64,000 nucleotides of DNA from Paradesertivirga superstes (GCF_037622515.1 NZ_JBBJCN010000001.1:62001-126000); one strand, 5' to 3'. Counted from the first letter of the stretch, positions 1-8,008 are shown. The notes: a model not told the origin generated them from the letters alone. Program-made: numbers and translations.

Positions 1-1
1 G

Positions 2-661
2 GAGATCATTAAGCAACAGAATGGTGGTTTACTATCTTTCGGTTTTTTTGCTGCACTTTTCTTCGCAACCAATGGCGTTATAAATCTGATGCAGGCATTT
101 AACAAGTCATCTTTAATATTGGAGACAAGAGGTTGGGTTAAACAAAGAGGAGTTGCCATTGTCCTGACCATTGTAATGTTCCTGGCATTAATAATCGGCT
201 TAACAATAATAACTGTAGGAAACTTCGCGGTTCAGTTTGCCGAACAGCAACTGGAGTTCAGAGATTCTTTCTGGCTCTATATGGCAGACTTTTTAAGATG
301 GGTGATTTTGATTTCGGTATACTTTATTACTATTTCCATTTTGTATCGTTACGGCCCTTCTCATAGTAAAAAGTGGAAACTTTTCAGTCCCGGATCCTGG
401 CTAGCAACCGTACTGGCTATTTTAACCTTTTGGGGTTTTGGTTACTATATCAATAACTTCGGAAATTACAATAAACTTTATGGTTCTATCGGAACCTTAA
501 TTGTAATCATGATCTGGCTTTACCTAAACTCGCTAATTATTCTTATTGGATTTGAATTAAATGCAAGTATTGACCTTTCTAAACGAAGCATCAAGATTGT
601 AAAACCAAAGTTCAACACCTTTAAGGACGAGCCTGTACTTGAAAAACTGCACAAAAAGTAA
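2..661 (+). CDS. YihY/BrkB-family inner membrane protein (5' end outside window)
   Basis: The reading frame is open from the first bases of the window, so the N-terminus is missing; the first ATG at 89 is internal. About 219 residues are visible, with at least four hydrophobic segments: one just before residue 30 (LLSFGFFAALFFATNG), then around window-protein residues 50-75, 95-115, 125-150 and 160-185. This glycine and aromatic-rich polytopic pattern and the LYxNSLIILIGFELNA-type final helix are characteristic of the YihY/BrkB family (formerly, and wrongly, called ribonuclease BN). The family spans the inner membrane; its transport substrate is not established. The tail after the last helix is basic. 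A tRNA gene follows in the same direction with its own promoter. Confidence 0.9.
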   Translation, partial: EIIKQQNGGLLSFGFFAALFFATNGVINLMQAFNKSSLILETRGWVKQRGVAIVLTIVMFLALIIGLTIITVGNFAVQFAEQQLEFRDSFWLYMADFLRWVILISVYFITISILYRYGPSHSKKWKLFSPGSWLATVLAILTFWGFGYYINNFGNYNKLYGSIGTLIVIMIWLYLNSLIILIGFELNASIDLSKRSIKIVKPKFNTFKDEPVLEKLHKK

Positions 662-731
662 ATAGAAATAAAATTTATTCTCCTGTAATTCAAAGGGCTA
701 TCACAAATAGTCAAAAAAAAGAACATTCATA

Positions 732-762
732 GTTGCAAATTTAACCGGAGTTTGTACTTTTG
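732..762 (+). promoter_or_regulatory. Bacteroidota-type promoter of tRNA-Ser
   Basis: GTTG at 732-735 (-33 element), a 19-nt spacer, and TACTTTTG at 755-762, a perfect match to the TAnnTTTG -7 consensus. The tRNA 5' end is five bases past the -7 element, so the site serves as a ruler for other promoters in the window. Confidence 0.75.
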
Positions 763-767
763 CCCTC

Positions 768-857
768 GGAGAGTTGGCAGAGTGGTCGATTGCGGCAGTC
801 TTGAAAACTGTTGACCTGTTAAAGGGTCCGCGGGTTCGAATCCCCCACTCTCCGCCA
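768..857 (+). tRNA. tRNA-Ser (anticodon UGA), CCA encoded
   Basis: The acceptor stem GGAGAGT (768-774) pairs with ACTCTCC (847-853), followed by discriminator G and an encoded CCA (855-857). The anticodon loop CTTGAAA carries TGA at 802-804, which reads UCA serine codons. The long variable arm between the anticodon stem and the GGTTCGAATCC T-arm is what a class II serine tRNA needs. Length is 90 nt with CCA. Confidence 0.97.
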
Positions 858-871
858 CGTTTTTAATAATT

Positions 872-903
872 AAGCCTTCTACATAACGTAGAGGGCTTTT
901 TTT
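872..903 (+). terminator. Rho-independent terminator after tRNA-Ser
   Basis: An 11-bp stem with one G-U pair (872-882 with 888-898), a 5-nt loop and a run of T to 903. It lies 14 nt past the tRNA 3' end. Confidence 0.85.
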
Positions 904-993
904 ATAAACTAAAATATGAAACTAAGGAAATGAACTAATCCTTTACTGCTCCTCTTTGCCCGATTTGAAAGTGTGAGTTTCTGAATTGTTCTG

Positions 994-1863
994 TTACTGC
1001 GTGTTGGGCACATTCATTTCGATTTTACCGGCCCATTTTTTCTGAACAGATTTATCTAAAGTCCAATGAACAGCGTTAATAACAAGCCTTTGAAATCCTT
1101 CCTCATTAAAATCTTTCGGATGACCAAGTGTAGTCATAAACGTCTTTCCACCAGCAGCTGTTTTCCATGTCCATGCAACAGGATTATCAATAGCGGCTTT
1201 ATCAGGATTTACTGGTTTGCCCATTAGCAGCGATGTGGACCCTTTTGACGGGTATTCGGGCAACACACGGTACAACCATGAGTCAGCATGGAAATGATTA
1301 GGTACACCGGTTAAAATTGGGTGTTTTGCCTGATCTGGAATAACCGAAACATCGGTGGTAGATTTATGACCATAATGTGTGTGGCCGCCTTTTCCCCATC
1401 CCGGAGGCGCTCCCAACGCAAACTCTCCAAAAGCATTCCATTTTTCAAGAGAGTGTCCTGCCGGATATTTAAATGCATGTGTAGTTGTTCTGAAGCCCAT
1501 TACCGGCTTACCAGACTTTAAATAATTATCAATGTATTTAATCTGATCTTCAGGTAAGCGCCTCCAGCGCAAATAGAATACAGCTAAATCAGCATCTTTT
1601 AAAGCTTCCAGTCCTGGGATATTCTCTTCAGATGTGTGATCAGGAGAGGATTTCAGAACGATAGTGCGCATTCCGTAATTTCGTTCTAATTCCGCAGCGA
1701 TAAGCGGCATTGTAACTTCACTCCTGTATTCGTGATCACCCGTCACAAATACTACAAGTGGCTTTTTTGATTTCTGCTTTTTATTCTGCCCGAAGGAATA
1801 GTAAGAGTGGGATAGCAATATGCTCACTATACTTAAATATATAATGCACTTAAGGTTTTTCAT
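994..1863 (-). CDS. ThuA-like domain protein, exported
   Basis: 289 residues. A signal peptide (residues 1-25, basic start then a hydrophobic core ending near YYSFG) precedes a ThuA-like fold of the class I glutamine-amidotransferase-like superfamily. Visible family features are the first strand with VVFVTGDHEYRSE, a segment DADLAVFYLRWR, the GKPVMGFRTTTHAF turn, and a C-terminal GHPKDFNEEGFQRLVINAVHW helix typical of ThuA. Family members are linked to sugar or sugar-acid catabolism in the periplasm; the exact reaction is not known. The gene stands alone, running away from the PRC-barrel gene. A 16-bp palindrome (CTTTAAT-cc-ATTAAAG, 1903-1918) lies 40 bp upstream of the ATG. Confidence 0.88.
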   Translation of the reverse strand: MKNLKCIIYLSIVSILLSHSYYSFGQNKKQKSKKPLVVFVTGDHEYRSEVTMPLIAAELERNYGMRTIVLKSSPDHTSEENIPGLEALKDADLAVFYLRWRRLPEDQIKYIDNYLKSGKPVMGFRTTTHAFKYPAGHSLEKWNAFGEFALGAPPGWGKGGHTHYGHKSTTDVSVIPDQAKHPILTGVPNHFHADSWLYRVLPEYPSKGSTSLLMGKPVNPDKAAIDNPVAWTWKTAAGGKTFMTTLGHPKDFNEEGFQRLVINAVHWTLDKSVQKKWAGKIEMNVPNTQ

Positions 1864-1991
1864 TGTGTGTCTACGATATGTGAGTTTATAAAAAAAGCTC
1901 CGCTTTAATCCATTAAAGGAATTTCAATAACAGGAAGCACAATGTACCGTAAAACGCGTTTAGTGAAAATGCTGCTGGCTTAAAACGTATC

Positions 1992-2033
1992 AGGCAACCG
2001 TTCCCATTTATTGGGAACGGTTGCCTCTTTTTT
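1992..2033 (+). terminator. Strong orphan terminator hairpin
   Basis: A perfect 14-bp stem (1992-2005 with 2013-2026), a 7-nt loop and a T-rich tail. Both neighbouring annotated genes point away from it, so it must end an unannotated + strand transcript (see the 13-codon ORF at 1942) or serve another purpose. Confidence 0.85.
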
Positions 2034-2255
2034 CAGAAACAAATGATACATAACTAATTGCTGATAATACCTCTGTCGCGATGTAAATACTCTTTTTTAA
2101 TGGCTCCCAACCTAACGTGTCTGATATTGAGCAATTGGATTTTACATAAATTCTAGTTCATTTCTTTTAATAAAATATGTTGATAATCAATAAATTATAG
2201 AGACTTTAGAAATATTTCTCATAAACCTATATACATCCATCATTAGAAAAACAAA

Positions 2256-2292
2256 TTCGACCTATCTATTATTATACAATAGATAGGTCGAA
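2256..2292. promoter_or_regulatory. 15-bp perfect inverted repeat upstream of the PRC-barrel gene
   Basis: Arms 2256-2270 and 2278-2292 are perfect complements (TTCGACCTATCTATT on the left), with a 7-nt loop. It ends 32 nt before the ATG at 2325 and has no T-tract, so it looks like an operator or a 5' UTR hairpin rather than a terminator. Confidence 0.6.
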
Positions 2293-2324
2293 CAGATTTC
2301 AAAACCTTTAAAGAGGGAGGCATT

Positions 2325-3074
2325 ATGCTACGCAGTATTAAAAGTTTGATTGGTTTTACCATGGGTGCTACTGATGGTGAAATTGGTAAAGTAAAAGATT
2401 TCTACTTTGATGATCAAACATGGAAAATCCGCTATTTGGTATTAGAAACCGGCAACTGGCTTTTTGGCCGTAAGGTGCTTCTTTCTCCTGTATCTTTACA
2501 AACTCCAAATTGGGACGCTAAAATCTTTCCTGTGAACCTCACAAAAGACCAGATAAAACATAGTCCGGATATTGACGCAGATCAACCCATTAGCAGGGAA
2601 CAGGAGGATGAGTTACACAGTCATTATGCCTGGCCTTATTACGAAGGTGCCGGAGTGGGCTTCATGACGACCGGAATGATTGGTGGCGTAGTGGCCCCTG
2701 GAATTCCATTTGAAGAAAGAATATCCGATGAGGTTCATCATCATGAAGATGAAAAACATCCTGTAAGAGAAAGACACCTGAGAAATGTCAAAAGACTTTC
2801 TGGTTACGACATCCATGCGACTGATGCTGTTCTCGGGGTAGTTGAGGACCTTATAGTTGACGATGGCAATTGGACTCTTCCAGGACTTGTAATTGAAGCA
2901 GGTAATTGGTACTCTGGCAATAAGATTCTCATTTCTACTAAACACGTACAAAAAATTGAATGGGAAGTATCCGAGGTTTATGTCGATTTAACTTCAGATG
3001 ATTTAAAACATAGCCCTGAGTTTACTTACGACAAACCCATAAATGAAGATTTTATCCGAAAAACAGGTATTTAA
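2325..3074 (+). CDS. Protein with two PRC-barrel domains
   Basis: 249 residues with an internal duplication: a PRC-barrel at about residues 5-75 (IGFTMGATDGEIGKVKDFYFDD, then a WxIRYLVLETGNWLFGRKVLLS pattern) and a second at about 150-225 (GYDIHATDAVLGVVEDLIVDD, then VIEAGNWYSGNKILIS). Both end in the same (V/D)LT-x-D-x-(I/L)KHSP motif. The linker contains a glycine-rich hydrophobic stretch (about 107-125) and an acidic/histidine-rich piece. PRC-barrel proteins bind other proteins or RNA and are often stress-induced; the partner here is unknown. The ATG follows GAGGGAGG, a strong Shine-Dalgarno that is rare in this phylum, and a 15-bp inverted repeat lies upstream. Confidence 0.9.
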   Translation: MLRSIKSLIGFTMGATDGEIGKVKDFYFDDQTWKIRYLVLETGNWLFGRKVLLSPVSLQTPNWDAKIFPVNLTKDQIKHSPDIDADQPISREQEDELHSHYAWPYYEGAGVGFMTTGMIGGVVAPGIPFEERISDEVHHHEDEKHPVRERHLRNVKRLSGYDIHATDAVLGVVEDLIVDDGNWTLPGLVIEAGNWYSGNKILISTKHVQKIEWEVSEVYVDLTSDDLKHSPEFTYDKPINEDFIRKTGI

Positions 3075-3097
3075 TATTTAATTCGATTTTTACCAGG

Positions 3098-3127
3098 AAA
3101 CGCCCTACAAAAAGGGCGTTTCTTTCG
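3098..3127 (+). terminator. Terminator after the PRC-barrel gene
   Basis: Stem AAACGCCCT (3098-3106) with AGGGCGTTT (3113-3121), a 6-nt loop, then a T-rich tail. It lies between convergent genes. Confidence 0.85.
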
Positions 3128-3189
3128 TTTAATCTACCCTCAACTTTGGACCAATGCTTTATAGTACTTCTCAAGAAAGTGATTGATAA

Positions 3190-4473
3190 TTAAAATCTCC
3201 GCTGATAACCCACAGCCAGGCTGCTCTGATTTCCAAAAGTATCTTTCAGAAATTCCTGGTTTAACCATGAAAAGTTAATAGAAACCACGTTAAATGTACT
3301 AAAGCAATGCACCAATCCTAAACTAAGGTTATTTGATTTCAAATTAAACAAAGGAGCACTACCGATATTCTCTCCCTGCCCTATTAAAACACTATTGGAT
3401 GACTCATCAGGAGACAGGCCTGTAGCTGCCCCAAACTTCAGGTAATCATCTGCTCCACCAAAGTAATATCGAATATTAAAGCTGTAAGATTGTGATAAAG
3501 AACTTGCGTGTGGGGTTAAGTATGTCCTCAAGTTCAACCAGTAGTTTTTATAGTATTTACCCAGGGATGCCGTATAAACCCAGGTATCATCGCTGAATCG
3601 TAAAAATCTAAATCCTGCTTCAGCTTCAAAAGATGCCGGTAAATTTGCAAATAACGAAAAACCTGCCCGGTAATTTGGAAATATTCCATCTGCAGAATAT
3701 CCACCGCTAACATAAGTGTAGAGTGCGGGAGAAATCCTTGGATAAGCATCCACTTCAAATTGCAGTCCGTTTGATTTAAATCTGTTGGCATAATTTACTC
3801 TTGCCGTTACCGAACCAACAGGGGTCTGCAGCCCATAATCTATGCTTGTTAAATGCCATGGATCATTAAATTGCTTGTCAAAAGCAACAAATTCATAATT
3901 GATTCCAATTTTATTTTTTGAGCTGTTAGCTTTAATCCTTTCCGACATTGCCCGGACTTCAGTATTCTTTGGGTCTCTTTTTAAAATCATCGACACTATC
4001 TGATCTGCCTCTTGATATTTATTCAAGCTATTTAAAATTTTTACTTTTAAAAGAAGAAGGTCTTTAGAATCCGAATGATGAATCAGGCCTGCGTTAACTA
4101 GCTCTAAGGCGTTAGTATGTTCATCATTCCAGTATTCCAGGCTGGCATATGCAAAACTGGCATCTTCGTTACCAGTTTCCTTCCGCAATACAGTTTCAAA
4201 TTCAATTCTCGCGCTATCAGGTTTCCCGGACCAGGTATATAGTCGCCCAAGAAAGATTCGAAGATCATTATAATCCGGGCTCTTGATTAGCCCTTCCTTT
4301 GAAAAACTAATGGCGAGCGTATAATTCTTCTTCTCAAAAGCAGAATTCCTTGCCCGACGAAAAAGCTCATCACTGTCCTGAGCTTTTAGTGATGATCCAA
4401 AAAACACAAGGAATATAATGGTTGAAAACAAATAAGTAAATAGCTTGGGATTATTTTTAAGGGGCGGGAACAT
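3190..4473 (-). CDS. TPR-containing YaiO-family outer membrane protein
   Basis: 427 residues. A signal peptide ends near SLKA-Q (residue 31). Residues about 33-180 form tetratricopeptide-like helical repeats (SDELFRRARNSAFEKKNYTLAIS, EFETVLRKETGNEDASFAYASLEYW). From about 190 to the end the sequence alternates as amphipathic strands and closes with an aromatic C-terminus (AVGYQRRF), as in YaiO-type outer membrane beta-barrels. Family knowledge places such proteins with exopolysaccharide or envelope functions, but no polysaccharide genes flank this one. It is a single gene on the minus strand, convergent with the PRC-barrel gene. Confidence 0.88.
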   Translation of the reverse strand: MFPPLKNNPKLFTYLFSTIIFLVFFGSSLKAQDSDELFRRARNSAFEKKNYTLAISFSKEGLIKSPDYNDLRIFLGRLYTWSGKPDSARIEFETVLRKETGNEDASFAYASLEYWNDEHTNALELVNAGLIHHSDSKDLLLLKVKILNSLNKYQEADQIVSMILKRDPKNTEVRAMSERIKANSSKNKIGINYEFVAFDKQFNDPWHLTSIDYGLQTPVGSVTARVNYANRFKSNGLQFEVDAYPRISPALYTYVSGGYSADGIFPNYRAGFSLFANLPASFEAEAGFRFLRFSDDTWVYTASLGKYYKNYWLNLRTYLTPHASSLSQSYSFNIRYYFGGADDYLKFGAATGLSPDESSNSVLIGQGENIGSAPLFNLKSNNLSLGLVHCFSTFNVVSINFSWLNQEFLKDTFGNQSSLAVGYQRRF

Positions 4474-4563
4474 TTATCTGGAGCTGAGTAATTTATTACA
4501 AAGCTTCTATTACGTTAAACACAGATAAAAGTTATTAAGATTTATGGTTAAGGTTTATCATAC

Positions 4564-4597
4564 AAAAGGCTTGAAATATTGACATTTCAAGCCTTTT
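4564..4597 (-). terminator. Terminator of the 90-residue unknown gene
   Basis: A perfect 14-bp stem (4564-4577 with 4584-4597) and a 6-nt loop, with T-rich flanks. It lies 21 bp past the stop codon of the minus-strand gene 4619-4891. Confidence 0.8.
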
Positions 4598-4618
4598 ATA
4601 ATAGAAGTATTTTAGTTG

Positions 4619-4891
4619 TTAAGCTACAACTTTCTTTTCAACAGAATCTAATTCAAAAACAGCCAGTTGGTTTAACAAATTGTAATGCAATGTACCGAAC
4701 AAATTAACAATGCCCGAAGTATTTTTACCCTGGATTAAAATTCGTTCCTTTAATATTTCAATGTGACTTAAGTCTTTCCGGGATAAGATTAGCTCTTCAT
4801 CCTGAATTTTGATTTCAGACTGGTCCATTGAAAATTGTTTTAACATTTCTTTAAAGCTAAATCCATTTAATAATAACTCTGTTAATTTCAT
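4619..4891 (-). CDS. Small protein of unknown function
   Basis: 90 residues, no family recognised. The N-terminal half is helical and amphipathic (LTELLLNGFSFKEMLKQF), followed by alternating short strands (EIKIQDEELILSR, HIEILKERILIQG) and a final helix; no signal peptide or membrane segment is seen. The ATG is preceded by AGGAGG at good spacing, one of only two obvious strong Shine-Dalgarno sites before recognised genes in this window, and a perfect terminator follows. These transcription and translation signals support a real, well-expressed gene. The upstream 270 bp hold no other gene. Confidence 0.7.
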   Translation of the reverse strand: MKLTELLLNGFSFKEMLKQFSMDQSEIKIQDEELILSRKDLSHIEILKERILIQGKNTSGIVNLFGTLHYNLLNQLAVFELDSVEKKVVA

Positions 4892-5164
4892 AAAATACCT
4901 CCTAAAGTTAATAGTGTTTCAAACACACTAAGTGAACGACCTGCTGTCAATGATAATTTAACAAATATTAAGCCAAATGCAATCGACAAAAATAATATGA
5001 TACTAATATATATATTTTTTTATGAAAATTAGATAAAAAAAAGAATTTCATTGATAAAATCATTTTAATTACAATAAGATTATTTCTACAGTATCTGAAA
5101 ATTCGTACACTAAGCATCCAAACTTCAGGACACTGTATTTAACTTAGTACAAAGTCAATTGAAA

Positions 5165-5629
5165 ATGAAAAAACAGAGCGCCGGAATTTTGGCATTTAGA
5201 ATAAACAAGCAAGTGGAAATTCTGCTTGTACACCCCGGAGGACCATTTTATAGAACAAAAGACGAAGGTGTGTGGTCCATCCCCAAAGGCGAATACAACA
5301 ATGAGGTACCTCTCGATGTAGCGAAAAGAGAGTTTACGGAAGAAACTGGGAATACCATTAAGGATGAGGAATTTATGGAGTTAGGAAACGCCCAATTAAA
5401 AAGCGGTAAAAAAATCCTGGCATGGGCGGTATGTATAGATTTCGATACAACCTTTATATCCTCAAACACGTTCGAAATTGAATGGCCACCACGGTCCGGA
5501 AAAATGGAATCTTTTCCCGAGGTTGATAAGGCAGAATGGTTTTCTATACCAGATGCCCGAAAAAAAATCCACCCTGGACAGCATGTTTTTCTAGACAGGC
5601 TGGAGATTATTTTAAAGAGTAAATCCTGA
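5165..5629 (+). CDS. Nudix hydrolase
   Basis: 154 residues from the ATG at 5165; a TTG two codons upstream is in frame, but the ATG is preferred. The Nudix box runs from GEYNNE to REFTEETG (about residues 42-62). One residue is missing between the Gly and the first Glu compared with the usual GX5E spacing, while the REXXEE metal-binding core is intact. The leading KKQSAGILAFR strand and VHPGGPF motif resemble Nudix proteins acting on nucleotide polyphosphates; the substrate cannot be told from sequence. The last 23 bases overlap the end of the convergent DUF6250-like pseudogene. Confidence 0.88.
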   Translation: MKKQSAGILAFRINKQVEILLVHPGGPFYRTKDEGVWSIPKGEYNNEVPLDVAKREFTEETGNTIKDEEFMELGNAQLKSGKKILAWAVCIDFDTTFISSNTFEIEWPPRSGKMESFPEVDKAEWFSIPDARKKIHPGQHVFLDRLEIILKSKS

Positions 5630-6298
5630 GATTTTTTATTTCCTGCCTTGACTCAGTGGTTCTGAAACCGAAATAGCCTTCCTTCAGAGGCTTATCATCT
5701 TTAAAACTAAAATATTTCTCGTCATCAACATAAAATTCGTTGAGGCCATCTTTAACAACCAGGGTTATAAGATATTCTCTGTTCGGCATTAAGAGATGTT
5801 CTTTATCCAAATATTCCTGTAGTAATGGCTTTCTCCCATCTCCGTAATATTTTCGAAATCTGCTGGTTTTATTAGTATTTCCTCCCATACCGATATAATA
5901 CATGCTTAGAGAATCATACTCTTCGAAAACACCGCTTCGGGTAAAAATGCGTGGATTTTTAGGATCTGTCGCCATCCAGAATTGATTAAAATCTGAAAGC
6001 CTGTCATTAACCCCTGAATCTACTTTTACTATTCGATTATACTGAAGGAGGTAGTTCCCCTTTAGCTTTTTATTTAACCAAACTGTAGCGCCGGCTGCAA
6101 CATCGATATGAAGTTTATCATCGGCCGCATAAATTTTTGAATTTTATTAACAGGGGTCTCTATGATCCAATCATCCGATAAATTGTCAAAATCATTCTTG
6201 TAAAGCAACTTTTCAGTCTGATATCCCTTAATATTTCCCATCTGTACAGAGCATCCAGATAAGCTGCATAATAAAAAGAAGCCCAACAGTAATTTCAT
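5607..6298 (-). pseudogene. DUF6250-like lipoprotein, frameshifted
   Basis: Two reading frames together make one protein. The first (ATG at 6298) encodes a lipoprotein signal with lipobox LSGC and the start of the domain up to NKIQK; the second continues without a stop from there to 5607 with NQFWMATDPKNP, FEEYDSLSMYYIGMGGN, EHLLMPN and GYFGFRTTESRQEI. The frame changes at the five T bases 6134-6138 (A5 on the coding strand); adding one A restores IQKIYAADDKLHIDV and a protein of about 230 residues. The family is a concanavalin-like beta-sandwich found in sugar-degrading Bacteroidota. This is either a recent inactivating deletion, phase variation at a homopolymer, or a sequencing error. Upstream in-frame ATG at 6316 is an alternative start. 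Confidence 0.82.
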
Positions 6299-6456
6299 AT
6301 TCACACAGATCTTCATTTTAGCTATCAATTTACGAAAATCAGCATTTACAGGTAGAATTATGAATAAAGTTAACTGGCCATTATAAAGTTCTCGTTACAT
6401 AATTACTTTTAACGGTAGAAACAAAACATTTAGCAACACGGTTACAATACTGACAA

Positions 6457-6464
6457 TATATTTG
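6457..6464 (+). promoter_or_regulatory. Predicted -7 element for the DUF2911 gene
   Basis: TATATTTG matches TAnnTTTG exactly and is followed by GCAG; no clear -33 element is seen. A start here gives a leader of about 35 nt to the ATG at 6504. Confidence 0.5.
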
Positions 6465-6503
6465 CAGTTATATACTTTTATTAATAACCGTAAAAAAAAA
6501 CAC

Positions 6504-7019
6504 ATGAAAAAACTATTCACTTTGATTCTATTTGCAGCCATATTAGCAGGCAATTCTGCATCAGCACAAGTAGACAAAAGTAAAAGACCAAGCCCTCCGG
6601 CTAAAGTAAGCGAAACATTGAGCAACGGGACTATTATAACGATTGACTATAGTCAACCCTCTTTAAAGAACAGGACTATAGGAAAAGATATTGCTCCGTT
6701 TGGAAAGGTTTGGAGAACAGGGGCAAATGAAGCTACTGTTTTTGAGGTTAATAAAGATGTAACAATAGAAGGAAAAACTTTACCTGCGGGAAAATACAGT
6801 CTGTATACTATTCCGGGAGAAAAAGAATGGACTATCATTTTCAATAAAACATGGAACCAATGGGGTACTGTATATAAAGAAGAACTTGATCAGTTACGCG
6901 TCACTGTTAAACCAGAATCTACGGAATCTTTAAAAGAACAATTAACCTTCCTGATTTCAAAAAATGGTGAGGTTTCTATAGAATGGGGTAAAACAGAAGT
7001 AGAATTTGAAGTCAAATAA
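6504..7019 (+). CDS. DUF2911 domain protein, exported
   Basis: 171 residues from ATG 6504, chosen because it starts a clean signal peptide (MKKLFTLILFAAILAGNSASAQ); the in-frame ATG at 6462 would add 14 residues that fall on the promoter. The domain starts with RPSPPAKVSETLSNGTIITIDYSQPSLKNR and contains GKVWRTGANEAT, LPAGKYSLYTIPGEKEW and NQWGT, all DUF2911 hallmarks. These periplasmic beta-sandwich proteins are common in Bacteroidota; their function is unknown. It is a single-gene unit. Confidence 0.92.
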   Translation: MKKLFTLILFAAILAGNSASAQVDKSKRPSPPAKVSETLSNGTIITIDYSQPSLKNRTIGKDIAPFGKVWRTGANEATVFEVNKDVTIEGKTLPAGKYSLYTIPGEKEWTIIFNKTWNQWGTVYKEELDQLRVTVKPESTESLKEQLTFLISKNGEVSIEWGKTEVEFEVK

Positions 7020-7039
7020 TTTTAGAGGGCTTGGTTATA

Positions 7040-7519
7040 CTAACTGAGCCCATTATTTATTATTTGTGATTTTTCTGCCTCCTTGATGGATGTCTTACCA
7101 GATAAACTTCCTTTTTCATCCTGAAAAGTAGAACTTTCCAGCTCACTCAATTCAATTTTTAAAGCTTCTATAGATATCTGAATCTCTCTCAGGGACAAAT
7201 AAAGAGATATCAACAACAAAATCAAGCTCATGCCAAAAACGTATTCAGCAATCAACTGATTATTGTTAAATAATAATAGCATACAAATAACACACAGTGA
7301 AAAGCTGGCAATTCCACATGCCTGCATGTTTCTAATAAGATAAATTCTCTTGCGAAGATTTGAGATTTGCCCGATTAAATTAGGATTATGATTTTGAAGG
7401 TATTGAGTCTTTAAATTTCGTATCAAACTTGCAAGAGACATAAACCTGTTAGTATATGCAAGGAGCAGCAATGATATCGCCGGAAAAAGTATTGCGGGGG
7501 TTGTTATAGATAATTCCAA
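7040..7519 (-). CDS. DUF2721 membrane protein
   Basis: 159 residues, starting with TTG (no in-frame ATG is available that keeps the first membrane helix). Hydrophobic segments lie at about 5-25, 68-90 and 92-112, with a basic stretch between the first two (LASLIRNLKTQYL) and a charged C-terminal tail. The order ITTPAILFPAISLLLLAYTNRF, then NLRKRIYLIRN, matches the DUF2721 family of small inner membrane proteins of unknown function. Its downstream end faces the DUF2911 gene. Confidence 0.82.
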   Translation of the reverse strand: MELSITTPAILFPAISLLLLAYTNRFMSLASLIRNLKTQYLQNHNPNLIGQISNLRKRIYLIRNMQACGIASFSLCVICMLLLFNNNQLIAEYVFGMSLILLLISLYLSLREIQISIEALKIELSELESSTFQDEKGSLSGKTSIKEAEKSQIINNGLS

Positions 7520-7557
7520 TTTTCTAATTTTTAATATTTTCTTGTAATAAACCAGTA

Positions 7558-7734
7558 TTAGCCTTCTGCTTCATAAAACCATTCTTCGGCCTGCTGGATT
7601 GCCAGTGCTATGGCTTCCTGTTCACTATAGATATTACTACCCATTAGCGTATTAAGTAATTCAATTGCCTTATCCCGGGTTCTTGGATTTAAAATTTCCA
7701 TTTCTTTCGGAAAGTTTTCAGCGTTCCATTTCAT
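7558..7734 (-). CDS. Small acidic/helical protein, 58 residues
   Basis: A short gene: ATG at 7734, stop at 7558. It begins MKWNAENFPKEME, continues with NPRTRDKAIELLN and ends with an alanine/glutamate helix (EAIALAIQQAEEWFYEAEG). This layout (conserved MKW-N-FP start, NP-x-x-R-x-KAI, then an EAIAIAI-x-x-AEEW helix) recurs as a conserved small protein in Bacteroidota and some Proteobacteria, from memory; no function is known. It lies between the DUF2721 gene and a small membrane protein on the same strand. Confidence 0.75.
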   Translation of the reverse strand: MKWNAENFPKEMEILNPRTRDKAIELLNTLMGSNIYSEQEAIALAIQQAEEWFYEAEG

Positions 7735-7795
7735 TATTTGTTTGTTTACACTTTTATTGGCCAGAGAGATTTTTCATACGTGATTCTAAAATTGC

Positions 7796-8008
7796 TTATT
7801 TCTTTTTAGCCGTCATTACGATTACAATCCCGCCAACAATTAAAATACCGCCGAAGAACGGAGGCCAGTTTACGTATCTCTTTTTATCAACAGAAACTTC
7901 CAGGGGACCCGCATCAATAACTTTTTCCTTTTTTGTATAGGAAAAACCGGTCCATATCAGCATAATTACTCCGATAATTATTAAACTATACCCGAAATAT
8001 TTGTTCAT
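7796..8008 (-). CDS. Small two-helix membrane protein
   Basis: 70 residues from the ATG at 8008, which directly starts the first membrane helix (YFGYSLIIIGVIMLIWTGF); an upstream in-frame start at 8050 would add 14 polar residues. A periplasmic or cytoplasmic loop (KKEKVIDAGPLEVSVDKKRYVNWPP) separates it from a second helix (FFGGILIVGGIVIVM) and a TAKKK tail. The loop motif VIDAGPLEV is shared by many small Bacteroidota membrane proteins, from memory. Function unknown. Confidence 0.78.
   Translation of the reverse strand: MNKYFGYSLIIIGVIMLIWTGFSYTKKEKVIDAGPLEVSVDKKRYVNWPPFFGGILIVGGIVIVMTAKKK

Larger units (their letters stand above)
1864..2324. other. Intergenic region with palindrome, 13-codon ORF and hairpins
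   Basis: No conventional gene. It holds a gapped palindrome (1903-1918), a 13-codon ATG reading frame at 1942-1983 on the + strand (MYRKTRLVKMLLA, five of 13 residues basic), a perfect-stem terminator at 1992-2033, then about 220 bases of AT-rich sequence with nothing recognised, and a 15-bp hairpin at 2256-2292 before the PRC-barrel gene. Confidence 0.6.

Noticed and set aside
520..726. Minus-strand ORF of 68 codons
   Set aside because: It overlaps the end of the YihY/BrkB gene on the other strand and has no family or start signals.
6462..6503. Upstream ATG extension of the DUF2911 gene
   Set aside because: It would overlap the predicted -7 element and add a polar stretch in front of a clean signal peptide.
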